DNA of 64,000 bases. Origin: Acidimicrobiales bacterium. GTDB taxonomy: Bacteria > Actinomycetota > Acidimicrobiia > Acidimicrobiales > Acidimicrobilacustridaceae. Both the position numbers and the translations under genes were made by a program. Shown here one piece after another: positions 34,789-44,976 of the stretch (positions are counted from its first letter, which is position 1; each line of letters begins with the position of its first letter). The DNA lies in NCBI GenBank assembly GCA_030830565.1, contig JAURMR010000041.1, forward strand, positions 176,051 through 240,050. Reading direction: 5' to 3'. The notes under the pieces were generated by a model. It worked only from the letters and a program-made list of their open reading frames with translations. It was not told the DNA's origin and made no database searches.

Positions 34789-34937
34789 AAAAATCCGCTG
34801 CCATCCACCATTTCCGCCTCAACTGCCGCAATGCTTGAGTCCCATCGGGCGGTCCTGCCCGAGTTCGAAGGTGACCGGGGGCCGACCCGGAAGCCAACCC
34901 GTGCCGGGCCACATGGCTGGGCCAACAGGAGGAAGTC

Positions 34938-35222
34938 ATGACCAAGAGCGAACTCATCGCCGAGATCTCGAACCGGACGGGCCAGACCAAGGCCGACGTG
35001 GAGAAGACTCTCAAGTCGTTTGAAGACATCGCACACGAGGTTGTTGCCAAGGGCGCCGAGAAGCTTACGCTCCCGGGCTTCATCAGCTTCGAGCAGACCC
35101 ACCGCAAGGCTCGTACCGCTCGCAACCCGCAGACCGGCGAGACCATCAACGTTCCCGCAACCAACGCCGCCAAGGTGTCGGCTGGAGCGAAGCTCAAGGC
35201 ATCGGCCAAGGCTGGCGCCTGA
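34938..35222 (+). CDS. hup: HU-family DNA-binding protein
   Basis: Histone-like nucleoid protein, 94 residues, forming dimers that bend DNA. MTKSELIAEISNRTGQTKADV opening, LPGFISFEQTHRKARTARNPQTG with the beta-arm, and INVPATNAAKVSAG. It ends in a short Ala/Lys tail without the long Lys/Ala-rich extension found in mycobacterial HupB. Very strong ribosome-binding site (AGGAGG about 6 nt before ATG). A clear terminator follows, so it is monocistronic. Confidence 0.96.
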   Translation: MTKSELIAEISNRTGQTKADVEKTLKSFEDIAHEVVAKGAEKLTLPGFISFEQTHRKARTARNPQTGETINVPATNAAKVSAGAKLKASAKAGA

Positions 35223-35244
35223 GTTTCACCACGCAGTTCTGATC

Positions 35245-35281
35245 GAAGGGGAGCACGCAAGTGCTCCCCTTCTTTCGTTTT
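35245..35281 (+). terminator. Rho-independent terminator of hup
   Basis: GAAGGGGAGCAC (35245-35256) pairs perfectly with GTGCTCCCCTTC (35261-35272) around a GCAA tetraloop, followed by TTTCGTTTT. 12-bp stem; the best terminator in the window. Confidence 0.92.
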
Positions 35282-35335
35282 GTCGTGCAGCACCCACTTT
35301 GGATCCCAGCGTCGTGCCCAGTTGTCCTCGCCCAC

Positions 35336-35341
35336 TAGTTT
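35336..35341 (+). promoter_or_regulatory. -10 box TAGTTT for the peroxiredoxin operon
   Basis: TAGTTT plus 6 nt (CAGGGG), then ATG 35348. The G-rich spacer is too close to the start to be a ribosome-binding site; predicted leaderless. Confidence 0.5.
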
Positions 35342-35347
35342 CAGGGG

Positions 35348-35812
35348 ATGGCCACCACACAACTCGCGGTTGGTGCGAAAGCACCCGCATTCACGCTCGC
35401 TGATCAAACCGACACCAAGGTGAAGCTTTCTGGTTTCGCCGGCACCAAGGTGCTCGTGTACTTCTACCCAAAGGCCGATACGCCCGGCTGCACGACGCAA
35501 AGCTGTGGTCTCCGTGACATCGCCAAGAAGATCGGCGACACCGTCATCATCGGTATCAGCCCCGATCTTCCCGCCAAGCTCGCCAAGTTCGATGACAAGT
35601 ACAAGCTCGGCTTCACGTTGCTGTCTGATCCCGAACATGTCGTGGCCGAGAAGTTCGGCGTCTGGGGCGAAAAGTCGATGTACGGCAAGAAGTACATGGG
35701 CATTGTGCGCTCTGCCTTCCTGATTGACGAGAAGGGCAAGATCGAGCAGGCCTGGTACAAGGTCAGCCCGAAAGACACGCCTGCAAATCTTCTCAAGGCG
35801 CTTGGCAAGTGA
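35348..35812 (+). CDS. bcp: Thioredoxin-dependent peroxiredoxin, Bcp/PrxQ family
   Basis: Reduces H2O2 and organic peroxides with thiol donors. 154 residues. The peroxidatic Cys is in YPKADTPGCTTQSCGLRD, with the PrxQ-type resolving Cys five residues later. MATTQLAVGAKAPAFTLADQ opening and the RSAFLIDEKGKI strand are standard. The stop overlaps the GTG of the dehydratase gene (GTGA), suggesting translational coupling. Confidence 0.94.
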   Translation: MATTQLAVGAKAPAFTLADQTDTKVKLSGFAGTKVLVYFYPKADTPGCTTQSCGLRDIAKKIGDTVIIGISPDLPAKLAKFDDKYKLGFTLLSDPEHVVAEKFGVWGEKSMYGKKYMGIVRSAFLIDEKGKIEQAWYKVSPKDTPANLLKALGK

Positions 35813-36234
35813 GCTTTCCTGCTCCTGCCGATGTTCTTCCGCATCGGCCACCATTTCTTCTTCTCGACGAAGTCACCGAACTCGAAATCGGTTCTTCGGC
35901 AAAGGGCTTGTGGCGCATCACCGGCGAGGAATGGTTCTTTCCCGGGCATTTCCCCGGTCGGCCAACGCTGCCTGGTGTGCTCATGCTTGAAGCCATCGCA
36001 CAACTCGGCGCTTACGCGGTGCTGAGTGATCCCGCATTCGCCGGCAAGTTGCCGTTGTTCGGTGGCGTTGAGAAGTCGCGATTCCGTCGTCAGGTAGTGC
36101 CTGGCGATGTTCTTGAACTCGAAGTCACGCTCGGCCGAATGTCGGCTCGTGCGGGCAAAGGTTCGGGCCGCGCCCATGTCGGTGGCGAAACTGCAGCCGA
36201 AACCGAACTCCTCTTCGTCTTCGCCGACGCCTGA
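35809..36234 (+). CDS. fabZ: FabZ-like 3-hydroxyacyl-ACP dehydratase
   Basis: Hotdog-fold dehydratase for type II fatty-acid synthesis, 141 residues. LPHRPPFLLLDEVTEL, catalytic His in FFPGHFPGRPTLPGVLM and the Glu in LEAIAQLGAYAV. FabZ is rare in mycolate-forming actinobacteria but usual in bacteria with type II synthesis, consistent with the fab operon 1 kb downstream on the other strand. GTG start in a 4-nt overlap with bcp. A related hotdog role is possible. Confidence 0.88.
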   Translation: MSFPAPADVLPHRPPFLLLDEVTELEIGSSAKGLWRITGEEWFFPGHFPGRPTLPGVLMLEAIAQLGAYAVLSDPAFAGKLPLFGGVEKSRFRRQVVPGDVLELEVTLGRMSARAGKGSGRAHVGGETAAETELLFVFADA

Positions 36235-36237
36235 GTC

Positions 36238-36705
36238 ATGGCCAAAGCACTGATCGACACGCCGATCGGTGCGCTCACTGTTCTTACCAACGATGTCGGC
36301 ATTTGTCGCGTGTGGTTCGGCGATCTCGACGAAAACCTCTCGGGAACCTCAGTTGCCGATGCGCATCTCGCAGTAGCTCTTGCCCAGTTGAACGAGTACT
36401 TCGATGGAGAGCGCACATCTTTCGATGTGGCGATTGATCGCAGCGCGCGCTCGGGCTTTCGCGGTGAAGTTCTCAACGCGTTGGAAGGCGTGCCGTTCGG
36501 ACAGACGATTACCTACGGCGATTTAGCGGAGCGCGCAGGTCGACCCAAAGCAGCGCGCGCCGTTGGAAGTGCGATGGCCACAAATCCAATCGCCATCATC
36601 GTTCCCTGTCACCGAGTACTACCGAGTAGCGGCGGCGTCGGACAGTTCGGTGGGGGAGTGCGCGCTAAAGAGTGGTTATTGCGTCGAGAAGGAAGTCTCG
36701 ACTGA
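36238..36705 (+). CDS. ogt: Methylated-DNA--protein-cysteine methyltransferase
   Basis: Suicide repair protein taking alkyl groups from O6-alkylguanine. 155 residues. Acceptor Cys in IIVPCHRVLPSSGGVGQFGGG; helix-turn-helix GQTITYGDLAERAGRPKAARAVGSAM with the arginine finger. ATG starts 3 nt after the dehydratase stop. The stop lies 6 nt from the convergent fabF end. Confidence 0.94.
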   Translation: MAKALIDTPIGALTVLTNDVGICRVWFGDLDENLSGTSVADAHLAVALAQLNEYFDGERTSFDVAIDRSARSGFRGEVLNALEGVPFGQTITYGDLAERAGRPKAARAVGSAMATNPIAIIVPCHRVLPSSGGVGQFGGGVRAKEWLLRREGSLD

Positions 36706-36711
36706 AACGGC

Positions 36712-37893
36712 TCAGGCCGGCGGTGGGCCGATCACGATGCAGCCGTTGTGGCCACCGAAACCGAAACTGTTCGAAAGCACCGGAGCGGGAGTCCATTCAC
36801 GGGCCGCGCCCACAACGATGTCAATAGGTGCCATTTCGGGATCAGCGTTTTCATAGCCAGCAGTGGGCGGGATCGCGCCTTTCTGCATGCCGAGCACAAT
36901 GCCGACCGCTTCGATGGAACCAGCGCCACCAAGCGCATGTCCGGTAACACCCTTAAATGAAGTCACTGCTGGGGGAGTGTCGCCAAAGACTTCGGCGATC
37001 GCAGCAGCTTCGGCAGCATCGTTCAGCGGGGTTGAGGTGCCGTGAGCATTTACGTAGGTGACATCTGAAGGCACGAGACCAGCATCGGCAATCGCGGTGC
37101 GCATGCAATTGATTGCGCCAACACCGCCAGGTGACGGCGCAGTGATGTGGTGCGCGTCGGCATTCGATGCCGCGCCCATGAGTTCAGCGAGGATCGTTGC
37201 GCCACGCGCTTTGGCCGATTCCATTTCCTCGAGCACGAGTACACCGGAACCTTCAGCGAGTACGAAACCGTTGCGCTCACGGTCGAAGGGGCGGGACATG
37301 TTGTCCGAAGACATCGCGGTCATGTTCGTGAAGCCAGCAATGCAGGTGGGGGTCATGACGGCTTCGGAAGATCCGGTGACCATGGCATCGCATAGGCCCG
37401 ACACGATGAGTCGGTATGCGTTGCCAATCGATTGGGTGCCAGCGGCACAGGCGGTGCAGGTGTTTTCGCACGGGCCTTGCCAGCCGTACTTCATGGAGAT
37501 CGCGGCGGAGGCCGCATTGGCCATGAGCATCGGAACCATGAACGGGCTGACTCGGCGAGCACCCTTGTGCTCGTTGACGAGCACCTGTTCTTCAAGAGTG
37601 GTGAGCCCGCCGATGCCGGTGCCGATCCAAACACCCTTGCGGGTGGGATCGCCGCCAACATCGCCGGACATCGTCAGTGCTTCGTCGGCGGCTGCCAACG
37701 CGAACTGCGCGAAGCGGTCGGTGCGACGCGCTTCTTTCGGGTTAGCGAAATACGGTTCGGGATCGAAGTTCTCGATGCGACGCAGCCCTTCGGGCGCGGC
37801 CGACACCAATCCGTTCCAGAACGCCTCGGTGCCAATGCCACATGGGCTGACGACACCAACGCCTGTAATCGCTACCCGACGCTTTGTGCTCAC
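36712..37893 (-). CDS. fabF: Beta-ketoacyl-ACP synthase II
   Basis: Elongating condensing enzyme, 393 residues. VAITGVGVVSPCG opening, catalytic Cys in NTCTACAAGTQSIGNA, His in VNAHGTSTPLND and GHALGGAGSIEAVG, and NSFGFGGHNG near the end. GTG start overlapping the acpP stop by 4 nt (GTGA). Last gene of fabD-fabH-fabG-acpP-fabF. Confidence 0.96.
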   Translation of the reverse strand: MSTKRRVAITGVGVVSPCGIGTEAFWNGLVSAAPEGLRRIENFDPEPYFANPKEARRTDRFAQFALAAADEALTMSGDVGGDPTRKGVWIGTGIGGLTTLEEQVLVNEHKGARRVSPFMVPMLMANAASAAISMKYGWQGPCENTCTACAAGTQSIGNAYRLIVSGLCDAMVTGSSEAVMTPTCIAGFTNMTAMSSDNMSRPFDRERNGFVLAEGSGVLVLEEMESAKARGATILAELMGAASNADAHHITAPSPGGVGAINCMRTAIADAGLVPSDVTYVNAHGTSTPLNDAAEAAAIAEVFGDTPPAVTSFKGVTGHALGGAGSIEAVGIVLGMQKGAIPPTAGYENADPEMAPIDIVVGAAREWTPAPVLSNSFGFGGHNGCIVIGPPPA

Positions 37894-38123
37894 CGCTTCG
37901 ACATCACCAGTTCGTAGGCTTCGCCAACGGTCGTGATGTTCTCAAGCTCGGATTCGTCGACGGAAACGTCGAACTCTTCTTCGAGCTTCATGACCAGTTC
38001 AACGAGGTCGAGGCTGTCGGCATCGAGATCGTCAGCGAACTTGGCTTCCATCGTCACCTGGTCGGGTGAGACGGCGAGGATCTCAACGGCGCAGGCCTTG
38101 AACTTTTCGAAATCGTCACTCAT
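37890..38123 (-). CDS. acpP: Acyl carrier protein
   Basis: Carries acyl chains on 4'-phosphopantetheine. 77 residues, acidic, with the modified Ser in DDLDADSLDLVELVMKLEEEF. ATG has AGGAGC 6-7 nt upstream. Sits between fabG and fabF; its expression is probably boosted by its own ribosome-binding site. Standard length. Confidence 0.97.
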   Translation of the reverse strand: MSDDFEKFKACAVEILAVSPDQVTMEAKFADDLDADSLDLVELVMKLEEEFDVSVDESELENITTVGEAYELVMSKR

Positions 38124-38192
38124 CGGGGCTCCTTGGTAATCGGTGCGACAAACCTAGTCGGGGGTCGCGTTGGTTTTGTGGTGCTTGGGCTG

Positions 38193-39862
<1,670 letters not shown>

Positions 39863-39884
39863 CGGTTCCTCGGGGTGATGTTGA

Positions 39885-41054
39885 TCACGCGGTGCGCAAC
39901 CAAGCGATTGGCTGACTGGTGGTGACGCGCTCGCCTTCAACGGCAAGGACACCGACCAAGATCCCTGCGAACGGAGACCGAACTTCTTGTTCGCCGACAA
40001 GTCCAAGGACCGTGCCGGGCGTAAGAACAAAACCGGGAGCCAAATCGGCGGCAGGGGCAAACACGCCAGCGGCCGGACTCACGACCATTCGTTCGGTGGC
40101 GAAGAGATGTTCGCCTTCGTGAACTTCGACAGTTTCAACCGGAGCCGCCAGTGCGGTGAGGAGTTTGTCGAGATCATCAGGTGTCGACACGGAAAGCGTC
40201 TTCACATCAGCCACTGTTCGCTTGGCCATTCCAGTGAGCACATTGCCCGGGCCAAGCTCAACAAACACCGTTGCGCCGGCATCGCCGAGGTTGGCGAGCG
40301 TTTGGCGCCAACGAACCGGACTGCACAGCTGCGCATTGAGTAGGTCGGTCCATTCGGTGCCGGTGTGGGCCCGAGCGTCGACATTGGCGTACACGGGAAG
40401 ATCGGCTTCACGAAGATCGGCGGTGCCGATTGCGCTGCGGAGGCGATCTCGAGCCGGTGCCATGAACGGAGTGTGGAATGCACCGCTGACGGCCATGGAC
40501 ATGACCTTCTTGGCGCCGATTTCCTTCGCGATCTCAGCTGCTCGTGCAACAGCATCGGGATCTCCAGCGATGACGACCTGTCCGGGAGCGTTGTAGTTGG
40601 CCACCCACACGTCGCCATCGACGCGAGCACAGGCAACTTCGACGTCGTCATCATCGAGACCAAGTACGGCGGCCATGGTTCCGATGCGAGAGGTGGTTGC
40701 TTCGAGCATGGCTGCACCGCGTTCGGCGACAAGCATGAGGCCTTCGTCGAAGGCCAAGGCACCCGAGGAAACAAGAGCGGTGTACTCACCAAGACTGTGG
40801 CCGGCTGCGGCTGCAGGTTCGACACCAAGTCGTTCCACTGCGTCGAGCACGATCAAGCTCGTGAGGAACGTCGACAACTGGGCGTTATCTGTGCGAGTGA
40901 GTTCCTCGGCTTCGGTATGAAGAAGGAGATGTTCGAGGTCACGGCCGAGGACGCTGGAGGCTTCCGCCACAAGTTCCCAAGACGGGTGGTCTCGCCACGC
41001 GTCTCCCATGCCGGGTTTCTGTGATCCCTGGCCGGGGAAAGTGAAGACGATCAT
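39885..41054 (-). CDS. fabD: Malonyl-CoA:ACP transacylase with a C-terminal biotinyl/lipoyl-like tail
   Basis: Transfers malonyl from CoA to ACP. Residues 1 to about 305 are a complete FabD: TFPGQGSQKPGMG, nucleophile Ser in AAGHSLGEYTALV, SGAFHTPFM with catalytic His, VELGPGNVLTGM. Total length is 389, about 80 longer than usual. The extra C-terminal part (about 39885-40121) reads like a barrel-sandwich hybrid: VVSPAAGVF, PGTVLGLVG, VRSPFAGILVG, GERVTTSQPIAWL, the two-fold pattern of biotinyl/lipoyl domains. It contains no Lys, so it cannot be biotinylated or lipoylated. First gene of the fab operon. Confidence 0.93.
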   Translation of the reverse strand: MIVFTFPGQGSQKPGMGDAWRDHPSWELVAEASSVLGRDLEHLLLHTEAEELTRTDNAQLSTFLTSLIVLDAVERLGVEPAAAAGHSLGEYTALVSSGALAFDEGLMLVAERGAAMLEATTSRIGTMAAVLGLDDDDVEVACARVDGDVWVANYNAPGQVVIAGDPDAVARAAEIAKEIGAKKVMSMAVSGAFHTPFMAPARDRLRSAIGTADLREADLPVYANVDARAHTGTEWTDLLNAQLCSPVRWRQTLANLGDAGATVFVELGPGNVLTGMAKRTVADVKTLSVSTPDDLDKLLTALAAPVETVEVHEGEHLFATERMVVSPAAGVFAPAADLAPGFVLTPGTVLGLVGEQEVRSPFAGILVGVLAVEGERVTTSQPIAWLRTA

Positions 41055-41164
41055 CGTGTCGGTGGCGGCTTTCGCTCGTGGGTGGAGGGCGTTGATGCTC
41101 TGACCCGGAGGCGGCTACTTCGGTTTCATTTTTCCTTGGCAAACCTGCGCCGAGGGGATCTTCG

Positions 41165-41248
41165 TGCGACGGGAGGGACTCGAACCCTCAAGCCCCGAAG
41201 GGCAGCGGGGTTTGAGCCCGCCCTGTATGCCAATTCCAGCACCGTCGC
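41165..41248 (-). tRNA. tRNA-Leu (anticodon CAA)
   Basis: The 84-nt minus-strand sequence folds as a class II tRNA. Acceptor GCGACGG pairs with CCGTCGC, discriminator A. Anticodon stem GCGGG/CCCGC with loop CTCAAAC, giving CAA (reads UUG). A long variable arm with a TGCCCTTCGGGGCT hairpin follows, then the T arm GAGGG-TTCGAGT-CCCTC. CCA is not encoded. It lies 110 nt upstream of fabD on the same strand and may share its promoter. Confidence 0.93.
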
Positions 41249-41337
41249 AGAGGTGCGGTCGCCACGCTACCAACTGGCCGGAGGCCCTTCTTCCCACTTC
41301 GACCTGGAGGACTTGAGGGTCCTGGCAGGGCCGGTCC

Positions 41338-41343
41338 TACACT
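41338..41343 (+). promoter_or_regulatory. -10 box TACACT for the coiled-coil gene
   Basis: TACACT ends 8 nt before ATG 41352, without a ribosome-binding site. It supports this start over an upstream frame that crosses the antisense tRNA. Confidence 0.45.
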
Positions 41344-41351
41344 TCGCCGCC

Positions 41352-41645
41352 ATGACCAGGGCGACGTTGGAACGGAGGCTCACCGAAATCGGTGCGCAGT
41401 TGCGCGACCTGCGTCGCGACTTGGCCATCGCCGATGAACAACTGGCCCATTTCGCTGACGAGGCCGATGATGCACGCCTCCGGTCGCTGGTGTCGGAAAC
41501 CCCACTGGCCGAGCGAGAGCATCGGACCGCTGCCCGACATGCTGAGGCAATGGAACGGCACCGCAATGAGGTTGTGGCTGATATCGGTCGACTCGAGCAA
41601 CAGCAGGATGAATTGCTCGACAGACTCAACGACGCCATCGGCTGA
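41352..41645 (+). CDS. Small coiled-coil protein, unknown function
   Basis: 97 residues, almost entirely charged helix with heptad-like spacing (LERRLTEIGAQLRDLRRDLAIADEQLAHF, then HRNEVVADIGRLEQQQDELLDRL). Probably a short coiled-coil dimer. Similar small proteins occur in actinobacteria near the ANTAR regulator gene. No known function. A longer frame back to 41082 reads through the tRNA-Leu antisense and is not credible. Confidence 0.7.
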   Translation: MTRATLERRLTEIGAQLRDLRRDLAIADEQLAHFADEADDARLRSLVSETPLAEREHRTAARHAEAMERHRNEVVADIGRLEQQQDELLDRLNDAIG

Positions 41646-41706
41646 GCCGGTACGATCCCAAGCAGTCCGTACTTGGTCGGACCTCCACTCTCAAGGGGCT
41701 GCAACG

Positions 41707-42291
41707 TTGCCGACCCGTGTCGTCATCGCCGAAGACGAGGCGATCATCCGACTCGATCTGAAAGAGACCCTCGAAGAAGAGGGCTATGAGGTCGTGGGCG
41801 AGACCGGACGTGGCGACGAAGCCGTCGCCCTCGTTCGTGAACTCAAGCCCGAGATCGCAATCCTCGATATCAAGATGCCGGGGATCGACGGTCTCACCGC
41901 GGCCCGACAAATCACTGCCGATCAGTTATGCGCGGTGTTAGTGCTCACCGCTTTTAGCCAGCGAGACCTTGTCGAAGAGGCTCGGGACGCCGGTGCACTG
42001 GCCTATCTCGTGAAGCCATTCCAGCGAAGCGACCTCGTACCGGCCATTGAATTGGCAGTTGGCCGGTTTCGCGAATTGCGAGCGCTTACCGAACAAACGA
42101 AATCGCTCGAAGAACAACTCGAAACCCGCAAGGTGGTGGATCGCGCCAAGGGCATCCTCATGGACATCCACGGTTTCACCGAGGCCGACTCATTCGCGTT
42201 TGTGCAAAAGACCGCCATGCGTGAACGCACAACGATGCGTGCCGTCGCTGAACTGATTATCGACGGCACCCTCAAACCGGAGACTCCATGA
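41707..42291 (+). CDS. pdtaR: ANTAR-domain response regulator (PdtaR-like)
   Basis: Receiver plus RNA-binding antiterminator domain, 194 residues. Receiver: VVIAEDEAIIRLDLKETLEEEG, phospho-Asp in IAILDIKMPGIDGL, Thr in LVLTAFSQ, Lys in AYLVKPFQ. Then a coiled linker and an ANTAR domain (VVDRAKGILMDIHGFTEADSFAFVQ ... MRERTTMRAVAELI). In mycobacteria PdtaR acts with kinase PdtaS on antiterminator RNAs. TTG start with AAGGGG about 9 nt upstream. The ATG of polA overlaps its stop by 4 nt. Confidence 0.92.
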   Translation: MPTRVVIAEDEAIIRLDLKETLEEEGYEVVGETGRGDEAVALVRELKPEIAILDIKMPGIDGLTAARQITADQLCAVLVLTAFSQRDLVEEARDAGALAYLVKPFQRSDLVPAIELAVGRFRELRALTEQTKSLEEQLETRKVVDRAKGILMDIHGFTEADSFAFVQKTAMRERTTMRAVAELIIDGTLKPETP

Positions 42292-44975
42292 CGACGTTGA
42301 TGCTTATCGACGGAAACTCGCTGACATACAGAGCGTTTTTCGCATTGCCCACGGACATGGCAACGGCATCAGGTCAGGTCACCAATGCGGTGTTTGGTTT
42401 CACATCGATGCTCGTGAACCTGCTGCGTGATCAGAAGCCCGATCACTTGGCGGTTGTATTCGATCGTTCCGAACCAACCTTCCGGCACGAAGCGCTGGAC
42501 AGTTACAAAGGCAACCGCGACGCGACTCCAGATCTTCTACGTCAGCAGATGGGCATCGTTCGAGAAGTCGTTGAAACGCTGCGCGTTCCCGTTCTTGATC
42601 TCGTCGGTTTTGAAGCCGACGACATCATCGCCACATTGGCAACCGCAGCCGAAGCGCGCGGAGATGACGTCATCATCGTCACGGGAGATCGCGACAGTTA
42701 TCAGCTCGTCCACGACCCACACATCAAAGTGCTCTACAACAAGCGCGGTGTCTCCGACTATGCGTTGTATGACGAAGCGGGAATCTTCGAACGCACGGGC
42801 GTGAAGCCCACCGACTATGTGCATTACGCCGCGCTTCGCGGCGATCCTTCCGACAATCTTCCTGGCGTTCCGGGGGTTGGCGAAAAAACTGCAGCGAAGC
42901 TGATTAATCAGTACGGCGGCATTGACGGCATTTATGAACACCTCGACGAACTCACGCCGAAGTTGCGTCAGAACCTTGCCGAGAACGAAGACAAAGCCCG
43001 AATCAACATCGACTTAATGAAGCTGCGTCACGACGCGCCAGTCACCGTCGATCCCGACGACTTGCAGATCGGCAATTTCGATCTTGCCGAAGTTCGTCAG
43101 TTGTTCGACTTCCTTGAGTTCCGTCAGTTGTTTGATCGCCTCATCGCTGTCTTGGGTGTCGCGAACGATTCCGCCGAGACCGTGACCGGAAGTGTCCTCG
43201 AAGCCGAGCGCACCGACGTCTCGACGCAGAAAGATGCCATTGCGCTGTTCAGCGAACTGGCAAAGGCCGACGCACCGCTTGCTGCGGCGGGCGCTTGGGC
43301 GGGCGATGAAGGGCGCTCCGATTTCGAAGGACTCGCTCTCGTCACCGATGCCGCCATGGGTGAAGTTGCCTGGATCTCGACCGAGACACTTGCAGCCCCG
43401 AAGGTTGCGGCAGCTGCCGGATCGCTTTTCGCCGATGGCGGACGTCCAGTCGTTGCTCACGATGCCAAAGCACTGATGCGTGGCCTTGACACCTGTGGCG
43501 TCGATCTTCGATCCCTTGCACTCGACACGATGATCGCGGCGTACCTGCTCGACCCCGCCGAACCGCGTTATTCGCTTGAACCGTTGCTTGATCGCTACGC
43601 CGACGCTCGTTTGCCGCAAGACGATGACCAAGACGAAGGCCAACTCGATTTTGGTGGAGCCGATACTTCGGCGCTGGCACAACGAGCCTCGCGTCGAGCG
43701 CTGGGTGTGAACGCACTCGTCGATCCGCTTCAAGAATCTCTGGCTGCTCGCGGACTTGCCGATCTCAACACTGATATTGAGGTTCCGCTGGTTCGAGTTC
43801 TTGCCCGCATGGAAATTCTTGGCGTTGGCGTCGATGAAGGTGAACTTCGAAAGCTGCGGGACCAACTCGTTGCCCGTTGCGATGAACTCCGAACGCTGAT
43901 TTGGGCCGATGCTGGTGAAGAGTTCAATGTGAACTCCACCGTGAAGTTGCGCGAGATCCTGTTTGAGAAGTTGGAACTGACTCCGCAGAAGAAAACCAAG
44001 ACCGGTTATTCAACCGACGCAGCAACGCTTGAAAAATTGCTCGGTGAACATCCGATCATTGAGCACCTGCTTGCCTATCGCGAGGTCGAGAAACTTCGTT
44101 CGACATACGGCGAAGGTCTGCTTACCGAAATCGCTCCCGACGGTCGCATCCATGCGACCTTCAACCAGACCGTTGCTCGTACGGGTCGTTTGAGTTCCGA
44201 CGCTCCGAACCTCCACAACATTCCCGTGCGTAGCGAACTCGGTCGCGAATTCCGCAAAGCGTTCGTGCCGGCTAAGGGATACACGCTTCTCATCGCCGAC
44301 TACAACCAGATCGAACTTCGTTGCATTGCGCACCTGGCGGAAGATCCGGGTTTGATCGGCGCGTTTGAATCAGGTCAAGACATTCACAACGCAACCGCTG
44401 CGCGAGTGTTCGATGTCGATCCGAAAACGGTCACGATCGAGCAACGTTCCAAAGCAAAAATGGTCAGTTACGGCCTTGCTTATGGCATGGAAGCGTTCGG
44501 TCTCGCGCAACGCTTGGGTGTTCCCATCGGCGAAGCGCAGCAGATTCTCGACGCGTACTTCGTCGCGTTCCCGGCTGTGCACGACTACATGGAACGCACT
44601 GTCGCCGAAGCACGCGAGAAGGGGTACACCGAAACGCTGTTCGGTCGTCGCCGTCAGATCCCCGAACTCGCGTCAGACAACTTCCGCATTCGCCAAGCCG
44701 GCGAGCGTCAAGCCATGAACGCGGGCATTCAAGGTCTTGCTGCTGACATTTTCAAAGTTGCGCTGATCCGACTTGATCGAGCCCTTGACGCCGCAGGTTC
44801 AACCAGTCGCCTCATCTTGCAGGTGCACGACGAAGTCATTTGCGAGGTTCCGCCCGCCGATCTCGACGCAGTCACCGCAATCGTGCTTGAAGCAATGTCG
44901 GGTGCCTTCGACCTTCGAGTTCCGCTCGAAGTGAATCTTTCGCATGGTGACTCGTGGGCTGCAGCCAAGGGTTGA
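42288..44975 (+). CDS. polA: DNA polymerase I
   Basis: Replication and repair polymerase, 895 residues. Residues 1 to about 290: 5'-3' nuclease (LMLIDGNSLTYRAFFAL, VLDLVGFEADDIIATLA, ALRGDPSDNLPGVPGVGEKTA). Middle: a proofreading-like domain in which the DxE metal motif is not recognisable (GAWAGDEGRSDFEGLALV), so it is probably inactive, as in mycobacterial Pol I. Polymerase domain: NQTVARTGRLSSDAPNLHNIPVR (motif A region), LIADYNQIELR, RSKAKMVSYGLAYGM, and the VHDEVICEV end (motif C). Confidence 0.97.
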   Translation: MTTLMLIDGNSLTYRAFFALPTDMATASGQVTNAVFGFTSMLVNLLRDQKPDHLAVVFDRSEPTFRHEALDSYKGNRDATPDLLRQQMGIVREVVETLRVPVLDLVGFEADDIIATLATAAEARGDDVIIVTGDRDSYQLVHDPHIKVLYNKRGVSDYALYDEAGIFERTGVKPTDYVHYAALRGDPSDNLPGVPGVGEKTAAKLINQYGGIDGIYEHLDELTPKLRQNLAENEDKARINIDLMKLRHDAPVTVDPDDLQIGNFDLAEVRQLFDFLEFRQLFDRLIAVLGVANDSAETVTGSVLEAERTDVSTQKDAIALFSELAKADAPLAAAGAWAGDEGRSDFEGLALVTDAAMGEVAWISTETLAAPKVAAAAGSLFADGGRPVVAHDAKALMRGLDTCGVDLRSLALDTMIAAYLLDPAEPRYSLEPLLDRYADARLPQDDDQDEGQLDFGGADTSALAQRASRRALGVNALVDPLQESLAARGLADLNTDIEVPLVRVLARMEILGVGVDEGELRKLRDQLVARCDELRTLIWADAGEEFNVNSTVKLREILFEKLELTPQKKTKTGYSTDAATLEKLLGEHPIIEHLLAYREVEKLRSTYGEGLLTEIAPDGRIHATFNQTVARTGRLSSDAPNLHNIPVRSELGREFRKAFVPAKGYTLLIADYNQIELRCIAHLAEDPGLIGAFESGQDIHNATAARVFDVDPKTVTIEQRSKAKMVSYGLAYGMEAFGLAQRLGVPIGEAQQILDAYFVAFPAVHDYMERTVAEAREKGYTETLFGRRRQIPELASDNFRIRQAGERQAMNAGIQGLAADIFKVALIRLDRALDAAGSTSRLILQVHDEVICEVPPADLDAVTAIVLEAMSGAFDLRVPLEVNLSHGDSWAAAKG

Positions 44976-44976
44976 T

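Noticed and set aside
37058..37936. A 292-codon open frame on the plus strand opposite fabF
   Set aside because: It is exactly opposite a canonical fabF; the translation is Ser/Ala/Arg-rich without motifs. Shadow frame.
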